A DNA stretch of 64,000 bases, from assembly GCA_002197995.1 (NCBI GenBank), contig NGZR01000001.1, forward strand, positions 6,262,001 through 6,326,000, written 5' to 3'. The position numbers were made by a program, and so were the translations under genes. The notes under the pieces were generated by a model. That model was given only the letters and a program-made list of their open reading frames with translations, did no database searches and was not told where the DNA came from. This document shows, in pieces, positions 21,720 through 33,543 of this stretch (positions are counted from its first letter, which is position 1; the number at the start of each line of letters is the position of its first letter). Origin of the DNA: Gaeumannomyces sp. JS-464. Taxonomy: Eukaryota > Ascomycota > Sordariomycetes > Magnaporthales > Magnaporthaceae.

Positions 21720-23344
21720 ATGTCGAACCCGCCGCCATCCAGGTTCACCACGGGGAACCAGACCACGCACGAGCGCCTCACCACCACCACCGTCGGCCTC
21801 GTCGGCGCTCTCCGACTTCCGGAAGCGCCGCGCCGAGGTCCTCGAGCAGCAGGAGCGCGAGGCCCGCGAGAAGAACAAGCAGGCCGCCGCCGCCGCCGCC
21901 GCCCAGACCCCGGACCGCTCGCGCACCGGCACGCCCGCCCAACGGCAGCGAGGGCAGCGACGCCGAACGCCAGCTCAAGAAAAAGAAGACGGCCAAGCGC
22001 GCCAAGGTCATCCACAAGCTCTCGTTCGCAGCCGACGGCGACGAGGACGACGACGATGCCGCCGCGCCGCGCATCCTAAAGAAGGCCCCCGCGAAGCCGC
22101 AGCCCAAGGGCGAGGCCTCCCCGGACGACGGGAACGAGGCGGCCGGTTCCGAGGACGCGTCCGGGGCCGCCGAGAGCAGCGGCAGGGAGGACACGAGCGC
22201 CGGCGAGGCCAAGAGGCCGCCGACCAAGGGCAAGATTGTGCCCAACGCGTCGGTGGGCGTGATCCCGCGCGCTCTGACCAAGGCCGCGCTGCGCCGCGAG
22301 GCTGCGGAGCGCGACGCCCTGCGCAAGGAGTTCCTCGCCCTGCAGGCTGCCGTCAAGGCCACCGAGATCGCCATCCCCTTTGTCTTCTACGACGGCACCA
22401 ACCTGCCCGGCGGCACCGTCACCGTCAAGAAGGGCGACTTTGCCTGGGTCTTCCTCGACAAGAGCCGCAAGGTCGGCGCCAAGCTGGGCGTTGGAGGCGA
22501 AAGGATCATAAACGCTAGGCGCGATTGGGCCAGAGTCGGCGTCGACGACCTAATGCTAGTGCGAGGGACCATTATTATTCCCCATGTAAGTTGCACCCTC
22601 CTTTTCTACTCGTCTTCCCCTTTCTCCTCGTTCTCCTTTCATTTTCTCCTTTTCCTTTCCTTTTCCTTGCTCTTTTCTCTTTCCCCTTTCTCCTCCTTTT
22701 CCTTCCCCCTCCTTTTTTTCGCCCCTTTTCCCTCCTCCTCTTTTCCCTCCTGCTCGTTTCCCTCCTCCTCTTTTCCCTCCTCCTCTTCTCCCTCCTCTTC
22801 TTCCCCCTCCCCCTCTTTTCCCTCCTCCTCTTTTCCCCTCCAGACTCCCCCCTTAAAGCCTTCTACTTCTCTCACTTCCACGTAAACCTACCATCTAGAC
22901 CCTTGCCTCTGAACAGGGGCTATCGGCGCAAGGCCCAGGCAATCTCTGGCGCATACCCAGCACAGAAACTGACACGTCGTCCTATAGCACTACGAGTTTT
23001 ACTTCTTCATCATGAACAAGACGCTGGGACCGGGCAACCGCCCGCTCTTCAACTACAGCGTTGAGGCGCCACCAAAGAAGGAGGAAGGCGAGACAAGCAG
23101 CGAGACTGGACCGCCAGCGGGCTTGCTCCGTCGGACTGGAGACCAAGAGCGAGCAGCCCAGATTCAGGCGCTCGAGGGCGCCCAGGACGACCCCAACATG
23201 ACAAAAGTCGTTGATCGGCGCTGGTACGAGCGAAACAAGCACATCTACCCGGCCAGCGTCTGGCAGGAGTTCGAGCCCGACAAGGACTACAGCAAGGAGG
23301 TCCGCCGCGACCTGGGAGGCAACACCTTCTTCTACTCGCGCTGA
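21720..23344 (+). CDS. XAP5 / FAM50 family nuclear protein
   Basis: The start is ATG 21720 (MSNPPPSRFTTGNQTTHERL), the typical beginning of fungal XAP5 proteins. Exon 1 runs 21720-22585. A 402-base intron follows (22586-22987), and exon 2 runs 22988-23344. The XAP5 domain spans both exons: IPFVFYDGTNLPGGTVTVKK and KGDFAWVFLDKSRK in exon 1, then HYEFYFFIMNKTLGPGNRP after the splice, and RRWYERNKHIYPASVWQEFE near the end. The middle is Lys-rich and acidic, as usual. Two one-base shifts near 21803 and 21938 cancel each other, and the SDFRKRRAEVLEQQE block lies in the shifted frame between them. XAP5/FAM50 proteins are nuclear and linked to spliceosome or chromatin functions in other eukaryotes. 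A role here is inferred only from the family. Confidence 0.9.
22612..22852 (+). repeat. Pyrimidine-rich microsatellite inside the XAP5 intron
   Basis: About 240 bases are almost entirely C and T, built of TTTCC and TTTTCCCTCCTCCTC-like units. They account for most of the intron's length, which is several-fold above the 60-130 bases usual in this window. Confidence 0.9.
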
Positions 23345-23750
23345 CCTCTTAGCCTCCCCCTCCTCCGGCCCTTTCAACCGGCCTGTGTCAAGACTATCCC
23401 TATAAGTCAAGCCTACGAGGCTCGTGCAACAAGCTTCACCCGGCCAGCACGGCTCGAAGTGTGTTTGTGCCGCGGCTTGACACCCACCCCCTGTCATATT
23501 ACTGTCGTAAGGCTTCCTATACCCAGATTCTGTTCTTGGATCAGTCCCCGGCTCAACTCCAAGATCAATAAAGAAGCAGTTTCTCCCATTTCGATTCCTG
23601 TCTCGCACGTCGGATGGCAACTTCTACCATCCGGCTACCATGGATGCGCCAGCGTCCTGTACCGAACTGTGGAGGAAGCACTGTCCAGGCTCTCTAGAGA
23701 GCCGGCTCTGCTAGAAGAGATCTCGCTTCTGCACGTCCGTCGGATTCGCC
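23345..23750. other. 3' flank of XAP5
   Basis: This is non-coding as far as I can see. It lies between XAP5 on the plus strand and a possible convergent small gene on the minus strand. Confidence 0.5.
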
Positions 23751-24191
23751 TCAACGGCTCAGTGACCATACCAAACATGAGAACCCTGCCAAGAACCACC
23801 AGCCTGGCCAAAACAGCAGCAGAATCACGGCGTTCCCGGCCGGACTCAGTATAGTCGTGCCGATCTCGAACGACAGGCGTTTGTTCCAAGTCGGTCTCGC
23901 CTTCGAGCGGCCTCTGCGCCGCGAACGTCGCCGACACACGGTCGTCCACGGACAGAAGTCTCCGGTGCTTGCTTTGAGCGAGAGCCTCGCCAAAGGGGCC
24001 AGCGCGGCCAGGAGTGGGACCATGGCGACGTTGGTGGCGGCCGAAGCCTCCCACCAGATCGCCAGGCTCAGCGAAACGACCACAATCTGGAGCCTTTTGA
24101 GTGCCCTGATCGTCAGGCAACGAGCTGTGAGGTAGTTCACAGCCACTCTCCAGACAGCCGGCTCCGAAGCTGAGCCAGATATGATGGACAT
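23751..24191 (-). CDS. Possible small membrane protein, 146 aa
   Basis: I do not recognise the family. This single minus-strand frame starts at ATG 24189-24191 (MSIISGSASEPAVWR). It contains hydrophobic stretches QIVVVSLSLAIWW and ATNVAMVPLLAALAPLA, an Arg/Lys-rich middle, and a strongly hydrophobic C-terminus (NAVILLLFWPGWWFLAGFSC). This pattern suggests two to three membrane segments. The composition looks coding, but there is no intron and no domain evidence, so it remains a tentative gene. Confidence 0.4.
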   Translation of the reverse strand: MSIISGSASEPAVWRVAVNYLTARCLTIRALKRLQIVVVSLSLAIWWEASAATNVAMVPLLAALAPLARLSLKASTGDFCPWTTVCRRRSRRRGRSKARPTWNKRLSFEIGTTILSPAGNAVILLLFWPGWWFLAGFSCLVWSLSR

Positions 24192-26373
24192 GGCTGGAAT
24201 CGCGGTGCCAACGTGGGAGCGGGTAGCGCTTGGCCTCGACGAGTCCTGGAGGATACTCTGTCTGGGTCTATGAGGACAGGCAGTTTGGGAGAGTGTTGCC
24301 GCGGTCCTGTGCGTTTTCTGGTCACTCTACTCGAGACTAGGCACCGCCGGGCCCTTTTATTACACTCAACCCTTCTCTTCACCTCCGTCCCTTTTTCGCC
24401 GCTATCCGACGTCCGGCGACACCCCTCACTCTGTCGCTATCCCGCCCCAACCTTTGTATGCTAGCCCGGGCTATCCATACAGCCTGTACTGTAGCAGACC
24501 ATCAAGACCTCGACCGTTCCCACGTGGCTTGGTCCCTTCAGCTCTTTTGCTCACCACCTGCGACTTCTCCACTCCCTTGCACCACGCTCGCCATGCCAGC
24601 ACCGCGCTTCCCCGCTGCCGCACCAAGCCATCACACAATCGCGTCGGGTGTGTCTCGCGCGACAGTGCCCCGCGATGCATTTCCCTTCTGCTCCTCCACT
24701 TGACCCCCATCCTATACCGGCCTAGAGAATCCGAAGGGTCTTTCTTGGCCACCTGATTGCAGCATGCGCCACCCGATTGGCCCGACTCCGCATCAAGGGA
24801 GAGGCTCTGCAGCCCCCTAGACGTCCGACGGGGGAACGTGGCTGTCCTTTCCACCTGATTGGTTGGAACCGCCTCGGACCTTGGTCTAGGTCATCGTCAA
24901 TCCCTGTCCCCATCTCCACTTCCAAGTAACACATACCAAGATGCGGACTCTACCATCTCTCACCAGTAAGGCCAGTAAGGTCTCTGCTTGCTGCACGCCA
25001 GCTAGCACGCATGCTCCCTGGCTACTCAGCAGGCCAATCCCGTGGGCCTCCTCCAAGTGTCGCAGAGATCTGCCGTCGATAAAGCAACACCTTCTGTGCC
25101 GGTCCTTTAGTGCCGAAAGCCGTATCAATCAGAGCCACTACTAGCTACACGGCACGGCGGACTCTCCGCGTTCTAACGTTGTCTACCCTTGCCTTGAGCC
25201 GGTGTCCTTGCCGGTAGTGGACGTGTGTAATCCACATCCCAAACCGCCTCGACCCTACACCAGATTCCCCGGCGATCGACGGGTCCAGCGACTCTTCGAG
25301 CGCTGGCGACCCTGCGCACGACATCCATGGCCAGCACAAAAGCAGCCCATTCCTTGTAGTCGTGGATGGCTCTGAAACCCCAGCGACGGCTCTCCTCCGG
25401 GGTGATGGCCCAGTCGAGCGAGCTGCTCCAGCCCGCGGAGGTCTTTTCCACGGGGAACTGATGGCGTCTGCGGACACATCCATCCACAACCACTGAACTG
25501 ATGGACAGAGCTACGCGTGCCCGGGCCCAGAACCAGCCCCAAACTTGTATCAACAGCTGAGAGCATCTGGCTGCCCGGCCAAGCCCCTTCCCCTGAGCCC
25601 CTTCTCCCGACGCCGCATCACACATAGGTCCTGGCTCCTGTCGTATAGTAGGCACTACTCGCAGCAAAACATGGCATCAACGATCTCTACAGGAAGCGGA
25701 ATTACGGACTGGTCTCATTGCGACTACTGACGCTGTCTGGAACCCATCATGTTCCAGTCACACTTGCCGGAAGCCCAATATGTTTCACTGTTGTCCCTTC
25801 GCAGCTGCAGATATGGCTGCACAGATGGCTACAGGAGAGCACCAGTAGTCGGTTCCGCTAATGTAAGATGACTTGTCCCGAGCCCGGAAATCAGTCTGGT
25901 AACCAAGCTTTCGGTCGCCCACCTTCAACACGTCGCAGCTTGTCAAGTCGTACCGCGTGAGCCTCAACTCGAACTTTTATGATGCAGTTAATGGCTCACA
26001 CAAAACCAGTGAAACGGCGTGGGCACAGTCCAGGACCTCACTTTGAAATTGTGACATTTACGCTGCCTGCTTCGTGGACAACAATAGGCCTCCTATGAAG
26101 GTCCGTAGGCAGGCATATCTGCTCTCGATGTCCAGTGTAAAATGATAATAACTCCGAGTCTATAAGCTTGCACATCTCAGGGATAGTAAGAATGTCTACA
26201 ATCAATATATCTTGGAGGATCGACACACTAGAAGGACATGACAAAGAAGGCTCATTCACAACCTGTTAGCAAGCTCTTCTGTCTCACCGAGCTTGGTTTT
26301 TCCAGGTTTGAGAGCTCTTTATGTTCGTGTCCCTTTGTACACGTTCGAGGCATGCGCCCACAACATACAAACC
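24192..26373. other. Intergenic interval, no confident gene
   Basis: The sequence holds short open frames on both strands. A coding-like minus-strand frame at 25173-25667 is listed separately. The stretch 25700-26370 shows nothing I can support. Confidence 0.45.
25173..25667 (-). other. Coding-like minus-strand frame, unidentified
   Basis: This is a 164-residue frame with a balanced, Trp-rich amphipathic segment (GWSSSLDWAITPEESRRWGF, then KEWAAFVLAMDVVRRV). It resembles the middle or C-terminal region of fungal Zn2Cys6 transcription factors in flavour only. No zinc cluster is nearby on the minus strand. It could be a fragment of a decayed regulator or chance. Confidence 0.25.
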
Positions 26374-26375
26374 TA

Positions 26376-27194
26376 AGCCGGAGTACCCCCTGTTGGCCAT
26401 CCCCCCCTGTTGGCCACCTATTTCCCCATATAAACCGGTAAAAACTTACGGTTTTAACAACGCAATTAAAAATCGAATAAAAATCGGAAAAATAAACGGT
26501 GGTAATATTAGTAAAGCCTAAAAGTAAGAATATATAATAAGAATTTATTATAGGTTTTAATATTAACGGTTAAGCAATAAAAGTAAATATATGCAAATTG
26601 TTAAGGTTTGCTAATAAATTGTATGGAAATTATAACATTAAAAAGTTGCTAATAACTTTTTAATTATATAAGTTATAAATATGTGGTTTTTTGCATTATA
26701 TATAAAATCGCGGATTTTAACGTATAATTTTTATATATTATATATATTACGTAATTACCCCAATATATAGCATTCACACAGTGTATTACACAGTATATTG
26801 GGAAATGTTTTTTTGAAAATTGGAAAAAAAATCATATAAATTTATTTTTTTAATTATATTATATTTTTTAGCGTTATAAATCTGTATAAATTTATTGCAG
26901 TAAAATTTACATAGTAATTATAAAATTATTACCGTTTATTATTTACATATAATTTATATGTAATTTTTACCTTTTAATTAATATATAAGCTTATTACCCG
27001 TAATAACGTATAAATAATACCTTTTTATTATATATTAAAAATCTCGCTTTTAAATTTTATAACCCTTTTTAGCTTGTATTTTTGCGATTTTTATTCGACT
27101 TTTTAATTGCGTTGTTAAAACCGTGAGTTTTTACCGGTTTATATGGGGAAACAGGTGGCCAACAGGGGGGTGGCCAACAGGGGTTACTCCGACT
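26376..27194 (+). mobile_element. AT-rich MITE-like DNA element, copy 2
   Basis: The element is 819 bp and in the same orientation as the copy at 11711-12526. It begins AGCCGGAGTACCCCCTGTTG and ends AACAGGGGTTACTCCGACT. TA occurs immediately outside each end (26374-26375 and 27195-27196). The interior follows copy 1 almost base for base, including the motif around TACACAGTATATTGGGAAATG, with scattered substitutions and small indels. The tandem CCCCCTGTTGGCCA blocks at both ends are preserved, with one C-to-T change. It has no coding capacity. Confidence 0.88.
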
Positions 27195-27196
27195 TA

Positions 27197-28105
27197 ACAA
27201 AGAGAATCATTGGACTCTGGTCTGTCCAGCACAAACGATAGAGATGACAAGACTGTAGCAGACAAATACTAACCCGAGAGGTGCGTCGTAGTGAAGCATT
27301 GCTGAGCCGGAGACGTATTCGTAAAAAAACCAGATCTTCCACCTTTTCCAACTCTTTTCAAATGTTGCTGGTCAGCCGTTAAGCTGTACGCCCGCTGGGC
27401 ATCTTGACCTTGTCCTAGATAGAGTGCATGGCCTGCTAGGGATGCTTCGCTTCACGCGGCCCTCCGGCCATGTGCCTAGAGACCTAAAGGAAGCAACGGG
27501 GGTTTCGAGCAGTACGGTTGGTTTCCGACACTTTGACTGCTAGAACACTAGACATTATCCTAAACAAATGCCGAAACCAAGCAAGGAGAGGAAATGGAAG
27601 TAACCGCCAGTCCCTCTATGGATAATCTCACGAGAAGTTCCCAAGATAGAAGACTTGCATCGGACCCAGAGGATTGAGAGGAATGAAGGCAGTGACCGTG
27701 AAGAGGCCAGCGCTTAGAGCGCATCTATTCGTTCAAGTTTAACATAGAAGAAGAACCTAGTGACTCTTTTATACGTCGACGTCGGCAACGTGGTAGACTG
27801 CTGGCAAAGAGATGCGAGGCCGATGTTGTTTGAAATTTACTTGAGCACGTAAACAATGGCCACTAGCAGCACGTGGATAACAATAATACCATCACTTAGG
27901 CCGCTAAAGGTAAAATTAGGAAAAAAGGGTATGCAAAAAGGGGGCGCGCAATGCCCAGGGGAAACTAAAAGAGTACAGGACAGGGAAGCTGGAAGTACAG
28001 GGTGGCTCGAAACGATCAATGCTGGTAGGGGAAGGGTTTATCTGGGGCAGAAAACAATTATGCTGGATGCCAAAAGAAACAGCTCATTAAAATAAACCAC
28101 GCATC
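27197..28105. other. Intergenic, no gene seen
   Basis: This is flanking sequence between the second DNA element and the 3' end of the Gln-rich gene. The part 27840-28100 is probably the 3' UTR of that minus-strand gene. Confidence 0.5.
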
Positions 28106-29223
28106 TCATTTGCTGCTCACGTCCAGGATCCTCCACCGCCAGCCGGACAGCAGCGCGACGTCCTTGTCGTCCAACTGGTGGGCGCCCTCGACCTTGTGGG
28201 CCAGCCGCCGGAGCCGCTTGCCGAGCGTCTTTGCGACGCGGAGGGAGACCTCGTTCTGGAAGACGTAGAGGACCGAGAAGACGAAGAAGGTAATGGAGGC
28301 CAGGCCGCCCAGGCCCTGCACCGAGTCCATGATGCGGCAGAGCAGCGACTTGCTCCGGAAGAAGGCGTACTCGGTGCTGTTGGACGTCTCCTTGGAGGCC
28401 GCCGGCCGGCGGAAGAGGGTCCTGACCATCGGGATGATGGTTCCGCTGTTTATATTGAAAGTCAGCTGACGCCCAAGACCTTGGGGTTTCGGGGTGGATG
28501 GGTTGGAGTGCCGGCGGCGGGGAAAACGCACACGATGCCGCCGATCAGCCACCTCCTCCACCGGTGCTGCTCGGCCGCCTTGACCAGGTCGGCGACGCGT
28601 CTCCTGAGCTGGTACAGCTCGCCGGCAAGGATGTCAGACTGCAGCTTGATGCGGGCGCCCAGGTCGGCGCCGTTGCTGTCGGCACCATGGTACCGGCGCC
28701 GCTGCAGGGTCATGTACTCGCGGAGGGCGGACTCGGCCGTCGAGCGCGCGCCCCCGAGGCCGTGGGTGGTTGCTGTTGTGGCGGCGGCGACCATGGGGTT
28801 CGGCGACTGCGCCAGGGAGCCGTGCTGGTGCTGCTGCATGGGGCTGGGCGACAAGGGCGCCAGCGGCGGGGGGTCGAACTTGGGCGGCTGCTGCTGTTGG
28901 AACTGGGTCAGGGCACCACCACTATTACCGTTGGGCGGCTGCTGCTGTTGCTGGAGCTGGTGGTGGCCACCACTGCTGCCGTTGGGCTGCTGCTGCTGGT
29001 ACTGTGCCAGGGCACCACCGTTGCCGCCGCCGACGCTGGACGGCGGGCCGCCATGGGACGGGAGCGGGCCCGAGGTCGTCAGGACGGTGGCGCCGGGGAC
29101 GGGGACGGGCGAGGTGGAGGTGTAGTAAGCCGCAGCGCTCCCCACGGGGCTTGCCAGCGGCGGGCGGACCTGCTGCGGATGCTGCTGCTGCTGCTCCATT
29201 GTTTGCCACAGGCCGATGGACAA
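28106..29223 (-). CDS. Gln/Pro-rich protein with two C-terminal membrane segments
   Basis: I do not recognise the family. The predicted CDS joins 29223-28532 and 28445-28106 on the minus strand (343 aa). The 86-base intron has donor GTGCGT, branch site GCTGAC and acceptor AAACAG, and it restores a continuous frame across LIGGIV-GTIIPMVRTLF. The first half is low complexity with several poly-Gln runs (QQQQQ), Pro and Gly. The second half has a basic helix (MTLQRRRYHGAD, then ELYQLRRRVADLVKAAEQ), a hydrophobic segment RWLIGGIVGTIIPM and a second one GLASITFFVFSVLYVF. This suggests a membrane anchor with a disordered head. A downstream ATG at 29196 (MEQQQQ) is an alternative start. The upstream minus strand carries a CCAAT box (ATTGG on plus at about 29533). 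Confidence 0.72.
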
Positions 29224-32200
29224 GGGTCCTGTGCTGCTGGACAGGACACGGGCTGACTGGCGGGCTGAGGAACTCGAGGAGTGGTCAAAAGTAGCTCACC
29301 CCTAGTATACGGGATATCTCAAAAGGCACAGTAATGCAATGCACAGATTGATCCATCAGGCAGAGTGAGCCGCCGGCACGCCTCGGCGGCAGGGCGGCGG
29401 CGGCGGCGGCGGGCCAGCGCTCAGCTTGCCAGCAAGCAGCAACGGGAGGCTGGGGCCGGCTGGGGCCACGTGCTTCCCCAGCCACGTCCATGACGGGCGA
29501 CACGGGCCAATCAGAGGCGGCGGCCGCCGCATATTGGCTGCGAGGGAGAGGTGCAGGTGCACCCCGCGAGATGCAGCGGGGGGTGTTCGCAGGTGCTTGG
29601 TGGGTGGTGCTTGCGGCAAGTGGTGCCAGCATTGATGGCCAACCGAGGCAGGCTGAGTGGCACCCATCCAACCACAGTGCTGGAGTTCTCCGGGTCGTGC
29701 CGATGCGCAGTCAGAACAACGTATCGTATTTATAGTAGTGGAAAAAATAATACTAATAAATTGAACGTTTGAGGCCTTTGTAGATGGAATGTGGCATCAA
29801 AGAATCACCGAGAGGATGCCGACTGCCGGCTGGCGAACTGAATCGCTGGTGTCTCCCAGAGAAGCATTGGCCACGAGGAGCGATCGGTTGCAGCGGATGG
29901 GCAGGCAGCGCTGATCGGGGCTCCTCGGGCATGATCTTAGCAGGATGAGGCCTGGGCCGTGTTCGGCGCGGAGGCGATGGAGCCTCGGGCGTGACCCCTG
30001 GCCAAGCTGAAATGGATGGGGCACGTTAGACATTTGTGCGGTTCAGGCGTGGCCCAGTGCGGAAAGGCTCGAGCTGATCCTTGTGGAGAGTCTCTGCTAG
30101 GCGAGCCTGGGGTAAAGCAAAGTGCCCAAAATCACAATTCGGAGGGACCATGCAGCAACAGCGGCGGGGGTTGAAAGAGTGTGTGTGGGAGTGTGTGGAT
30201 AAGGCCTGGCAGCAGAAGCGCGGCCAGTCAGGCTTGGACTGATGTCTGGTGCAACAGGTGGCGCACTCTGTAGCCGTCTCGGACAAGTCGGCAAAGGCCA
30301 TCTCTCGATCGAGAGCAGCAGCCTGCCGGGCTCCACCAGATGGATCCTCCCCATGAGTTGATGGCTGCTGGCGCAATTACCAGACGGCCCCCTATTTTCT
30401 TCAGCGACGATCGTGGCATCAATTACTGTGTGTGTGTTTTTCATTTTTATTTTTAGCCAGTGCCCTGGCCCGAAGGAAGGCTTGATCTGAGCTCGAGGGC
30501 GCGCTGGGGTCGCAGCCCAAAACGACACCGGTGCGCCGACCGGGACCGAGCCCCGCGCCCCCGAAGTCAGCAAGAAAAGGAGGCAAAAGTGACTTCAGGC
30601 GGGCGGCGTCTTGACTCGGCGGGATTTGCACCTAATTTCTTGAGCCCAGCCCATTGATGGAAAACCGCGCCATCCCATGGCTTCGCCGAAGCGCCCACCC
30701 TTGTTCGTGCCGCGAACCCGGGCTCTGGTGGCCCGGAACCAAGCCCCGCCCTTTGTCACATAGGGTCCTGCTGGGTTCGACAGCCCAAGAAGGCCGTGGC
30801 CTTGGGGTTCTTTTGCACACCCCGGAGGCGGCAGAGTCGCCCGGTTTCTCTCTGTCCGCCGCGCTTCCGCTTGATTATCGTGCTCGCCTGCAATGTTTGT
30901 GGAATCTGCGTCCTCTCCTCGGCTCCCCTTGCCCAAGCCATGGATGGATGACGGCAGCACGTCGCGAGGCATTTCAGGATCACCGGTCGTGCTCCCGGGA
31001 GGGCGGTCGGACAAAGACCGAGCGCGGGATTCTGGCATGCCTGAACAAATATGTGCAGGGCCTCGGCAGATCGCGTTTTCCCACTCTGTACCTCTTGCTC
31101 CAGCTCCTGCACCTCCGCACTCGCATCTTGGCCGGGCCCCGCGTCTTCCCCAGTCTCGGGGGCCCAGACCCGTTCACGTGTGCGCTACCAAGGATGGCGG
31201 CGACAGGAACAAATAAACGGACCTTGGCCCCGGCAATATGGCCAAACGAGACGGGGCAAATTCCGTCTTTCAGGATAAAGCGCCGGGCCTATTGGCGTTT
31301 TAAAATTGGGGCCACGAGCGGTCCATTTCGGCACAGGGCGGCGGGGCAACAAAAAAGTATCGCTTTGGGACGAAAAAGGAAGAGCGGCCTGCCGGCGGGA
31401 AGACCAAGGCAAGCAGGCCACGGAGCGGCTGTCCGGTGGCTCTGTGCTTTGGTGTTGGGATTTGGGCAACTGTCCCAGAAATGCCGGCTGTGCTCGTCAC
31501 GCCAAGAGCTGCTGGTCACTCACATCACGGGTGTCGGGAGGGCTTCCCAACGGGCACAACGGGATGGGTCGAGCAACCAGGGGGCAACCAGGGCAGCCGC
31601 CGCCAGCATTGGCTCTAGTGGGGAGTAGCAGGCTACAGGACGAAAGCATGCACGGCGATGTCAGCAGGGCTGGGGCGGAGGATCAGCCGCAGCAACGATA
31701 AGGAGTCGGCGAAAAACGGTGATGGCGGAGGAAGAAAAATAAAATAATAAAAGAGAAAAAATTGCTCGGCGTTTGACGATTGAGGGCACGGAAGGTGTGG
31801 AACATGGCTTGGCGTGAGTCGGAGCCAGCCCGAGAGGCGTTCCCGAGACCCTCCCCCCTTTTTGCCTGGGCCAACCAACTGTGTTGCTGGTCGCACCCGG
31901 CCGGTAGGCAGAACCGAGGCCTCCGTGCCCCGTTAGCGTTTTTTTTTTTCTTTTTCCTTTTCTTTCTTCTTCTTTTTTTTTCTCTTTTTTTTTTCTTCCT
32001 GCCTACCTGCCTGCCGGCCTGCTGGAGGCTAAAGAACCTTCTAAACCACGGCGCTCATGGGCGAATCATGCCGCGCCCGGTCCGTGGAATGCGTGGGGAT
32101 GGCATGGTTGCAGGATAACCTCGGACGCAGGGTGAGCCCTGAGGGTGGGCAAAGAGAGACAAGCATTCCACGGTGCCTAGTGTCCCCATGTCGGCTCGCC

Positions 32201-33510
32201 GGGCGCAGCAGGGTGAAAGCCCCCCTGGCGGCGCTGCGTCATCTGCCCGCCCCAAAGCGCGTTAGTTCCTGTCGCACACCATCGGCCGCCGTCCAGCAGG
32301 CGAGGTCATTCGGTGGCCTGGGCAACTCGGGGGTTTACGGTGCCTCAGACGATTCTCATTTTGGCACTGATTTTTGCGAGCGGAAGAAGCTACGAGATGG
32401 ATACCGCAATGGGCACAACAGGAGCACATGGAGGAAAGATGGGGCCAGAGGGGAGGCAAACCTCGGCGGGAGCGAGGAGGCAACAGAGGCAGACAAAGGC
32501 GGGCGACACATGGACCGTACGAGGTCCGGCGTTCCGGGCGGTCATTTCCCTCGCACCTGGATGGGGCAGGCATCCCAACCCCAAGTGGCACCCCCTGTTC
32601 CGGAAGACCCGAGGACTCCCGCCCGGGTTTCATGACCTTTGCTTTTGGGAGGGATACGACTCCCGCCGCGACTGTGCCCCGCTCAGGGCTCGCGCGCGCA
32701 GAGAGCCTAAAATGAAACCAACCTGCATGCCGCGCAGTTGAGCGTCGCTCCTCCTGTTGCCCCTTTGATGATGATTTGCCCCGTCCTCGATTGGATTTTT
32801 GGATCTGCGGCCGGTGTTCTGCGTTTGCCCGTGGCTGTTGGTTGGCCCGGCTGGCGTTGTGGCTCGAGGAAGGGCTTGACAAGGGGGTGGCGGCTAGCCG
32901 ACGGAATGCGCCCGACCGCAGCATCAGCAGCCGCACCGCCCTCGATCCCTCGCGATTCCGCCCTGGCATGCGTGCGCGAGAGTGAGAGATGCAAGAGAAA
33001 AGGAGAAGAAAGACAATGCCAACACTTTATTGCGTTTGTCTGCAGAATTTGGACGATGGGAAACAAAAAAGTAGGACTGTTGGATTGAAGACTGTTGAGC
33101 AAAGGCAAAGTAACAAGGACCCAAATGGTGGTCCGACCGGCGGGCTCTTGGCGAGGATTGGCGGTCGTGTCGGAAGATTGCCTGAAGCCTCCCCCAACAG
33201 GCTGTCTTTGTACCGTGTCGTGTGGGCCCAGCCCGGAGGTGTCGGCCGTCTCAGACGGCGCCGCGCGTGTGGGAATCGCGCAAGACTTTGGTTTCCCTAG
33301 GCTGCCCCAATTTGGTGGCGAGGCTTCAGGTCGAGAGGCCAAGGGGAGAGCGAGAGCAGTACGCAGACAGATAAATGATGGGAATAGAGAAATAGTTACT
33401 CGGGTTGTCACAATAGACTCGACAGCTTCACTGCCGTCGATTCCAGCGGTTGCCGCCGTCTTCTGGCCGTCTGGCCCTCCTCGTCGCCGTTTGGTACAAG
33501 TGGCCGCACC

Positions 33511-33543
<33 letters not shown>

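Noticed and set aside
28178..29294. Three plus-strand frames of 170-315 codons
   Set aside because: They are antisense to the spliced Gln-rich gene. Their Gly/Cys/Trp runs are translations of its Gln/Pro codons.
30654..31628. Plus-strand open frame of 324 codons
   Set aside because: It has no recognisable motif, many rare residues, and competing frames of similar length on both strands.
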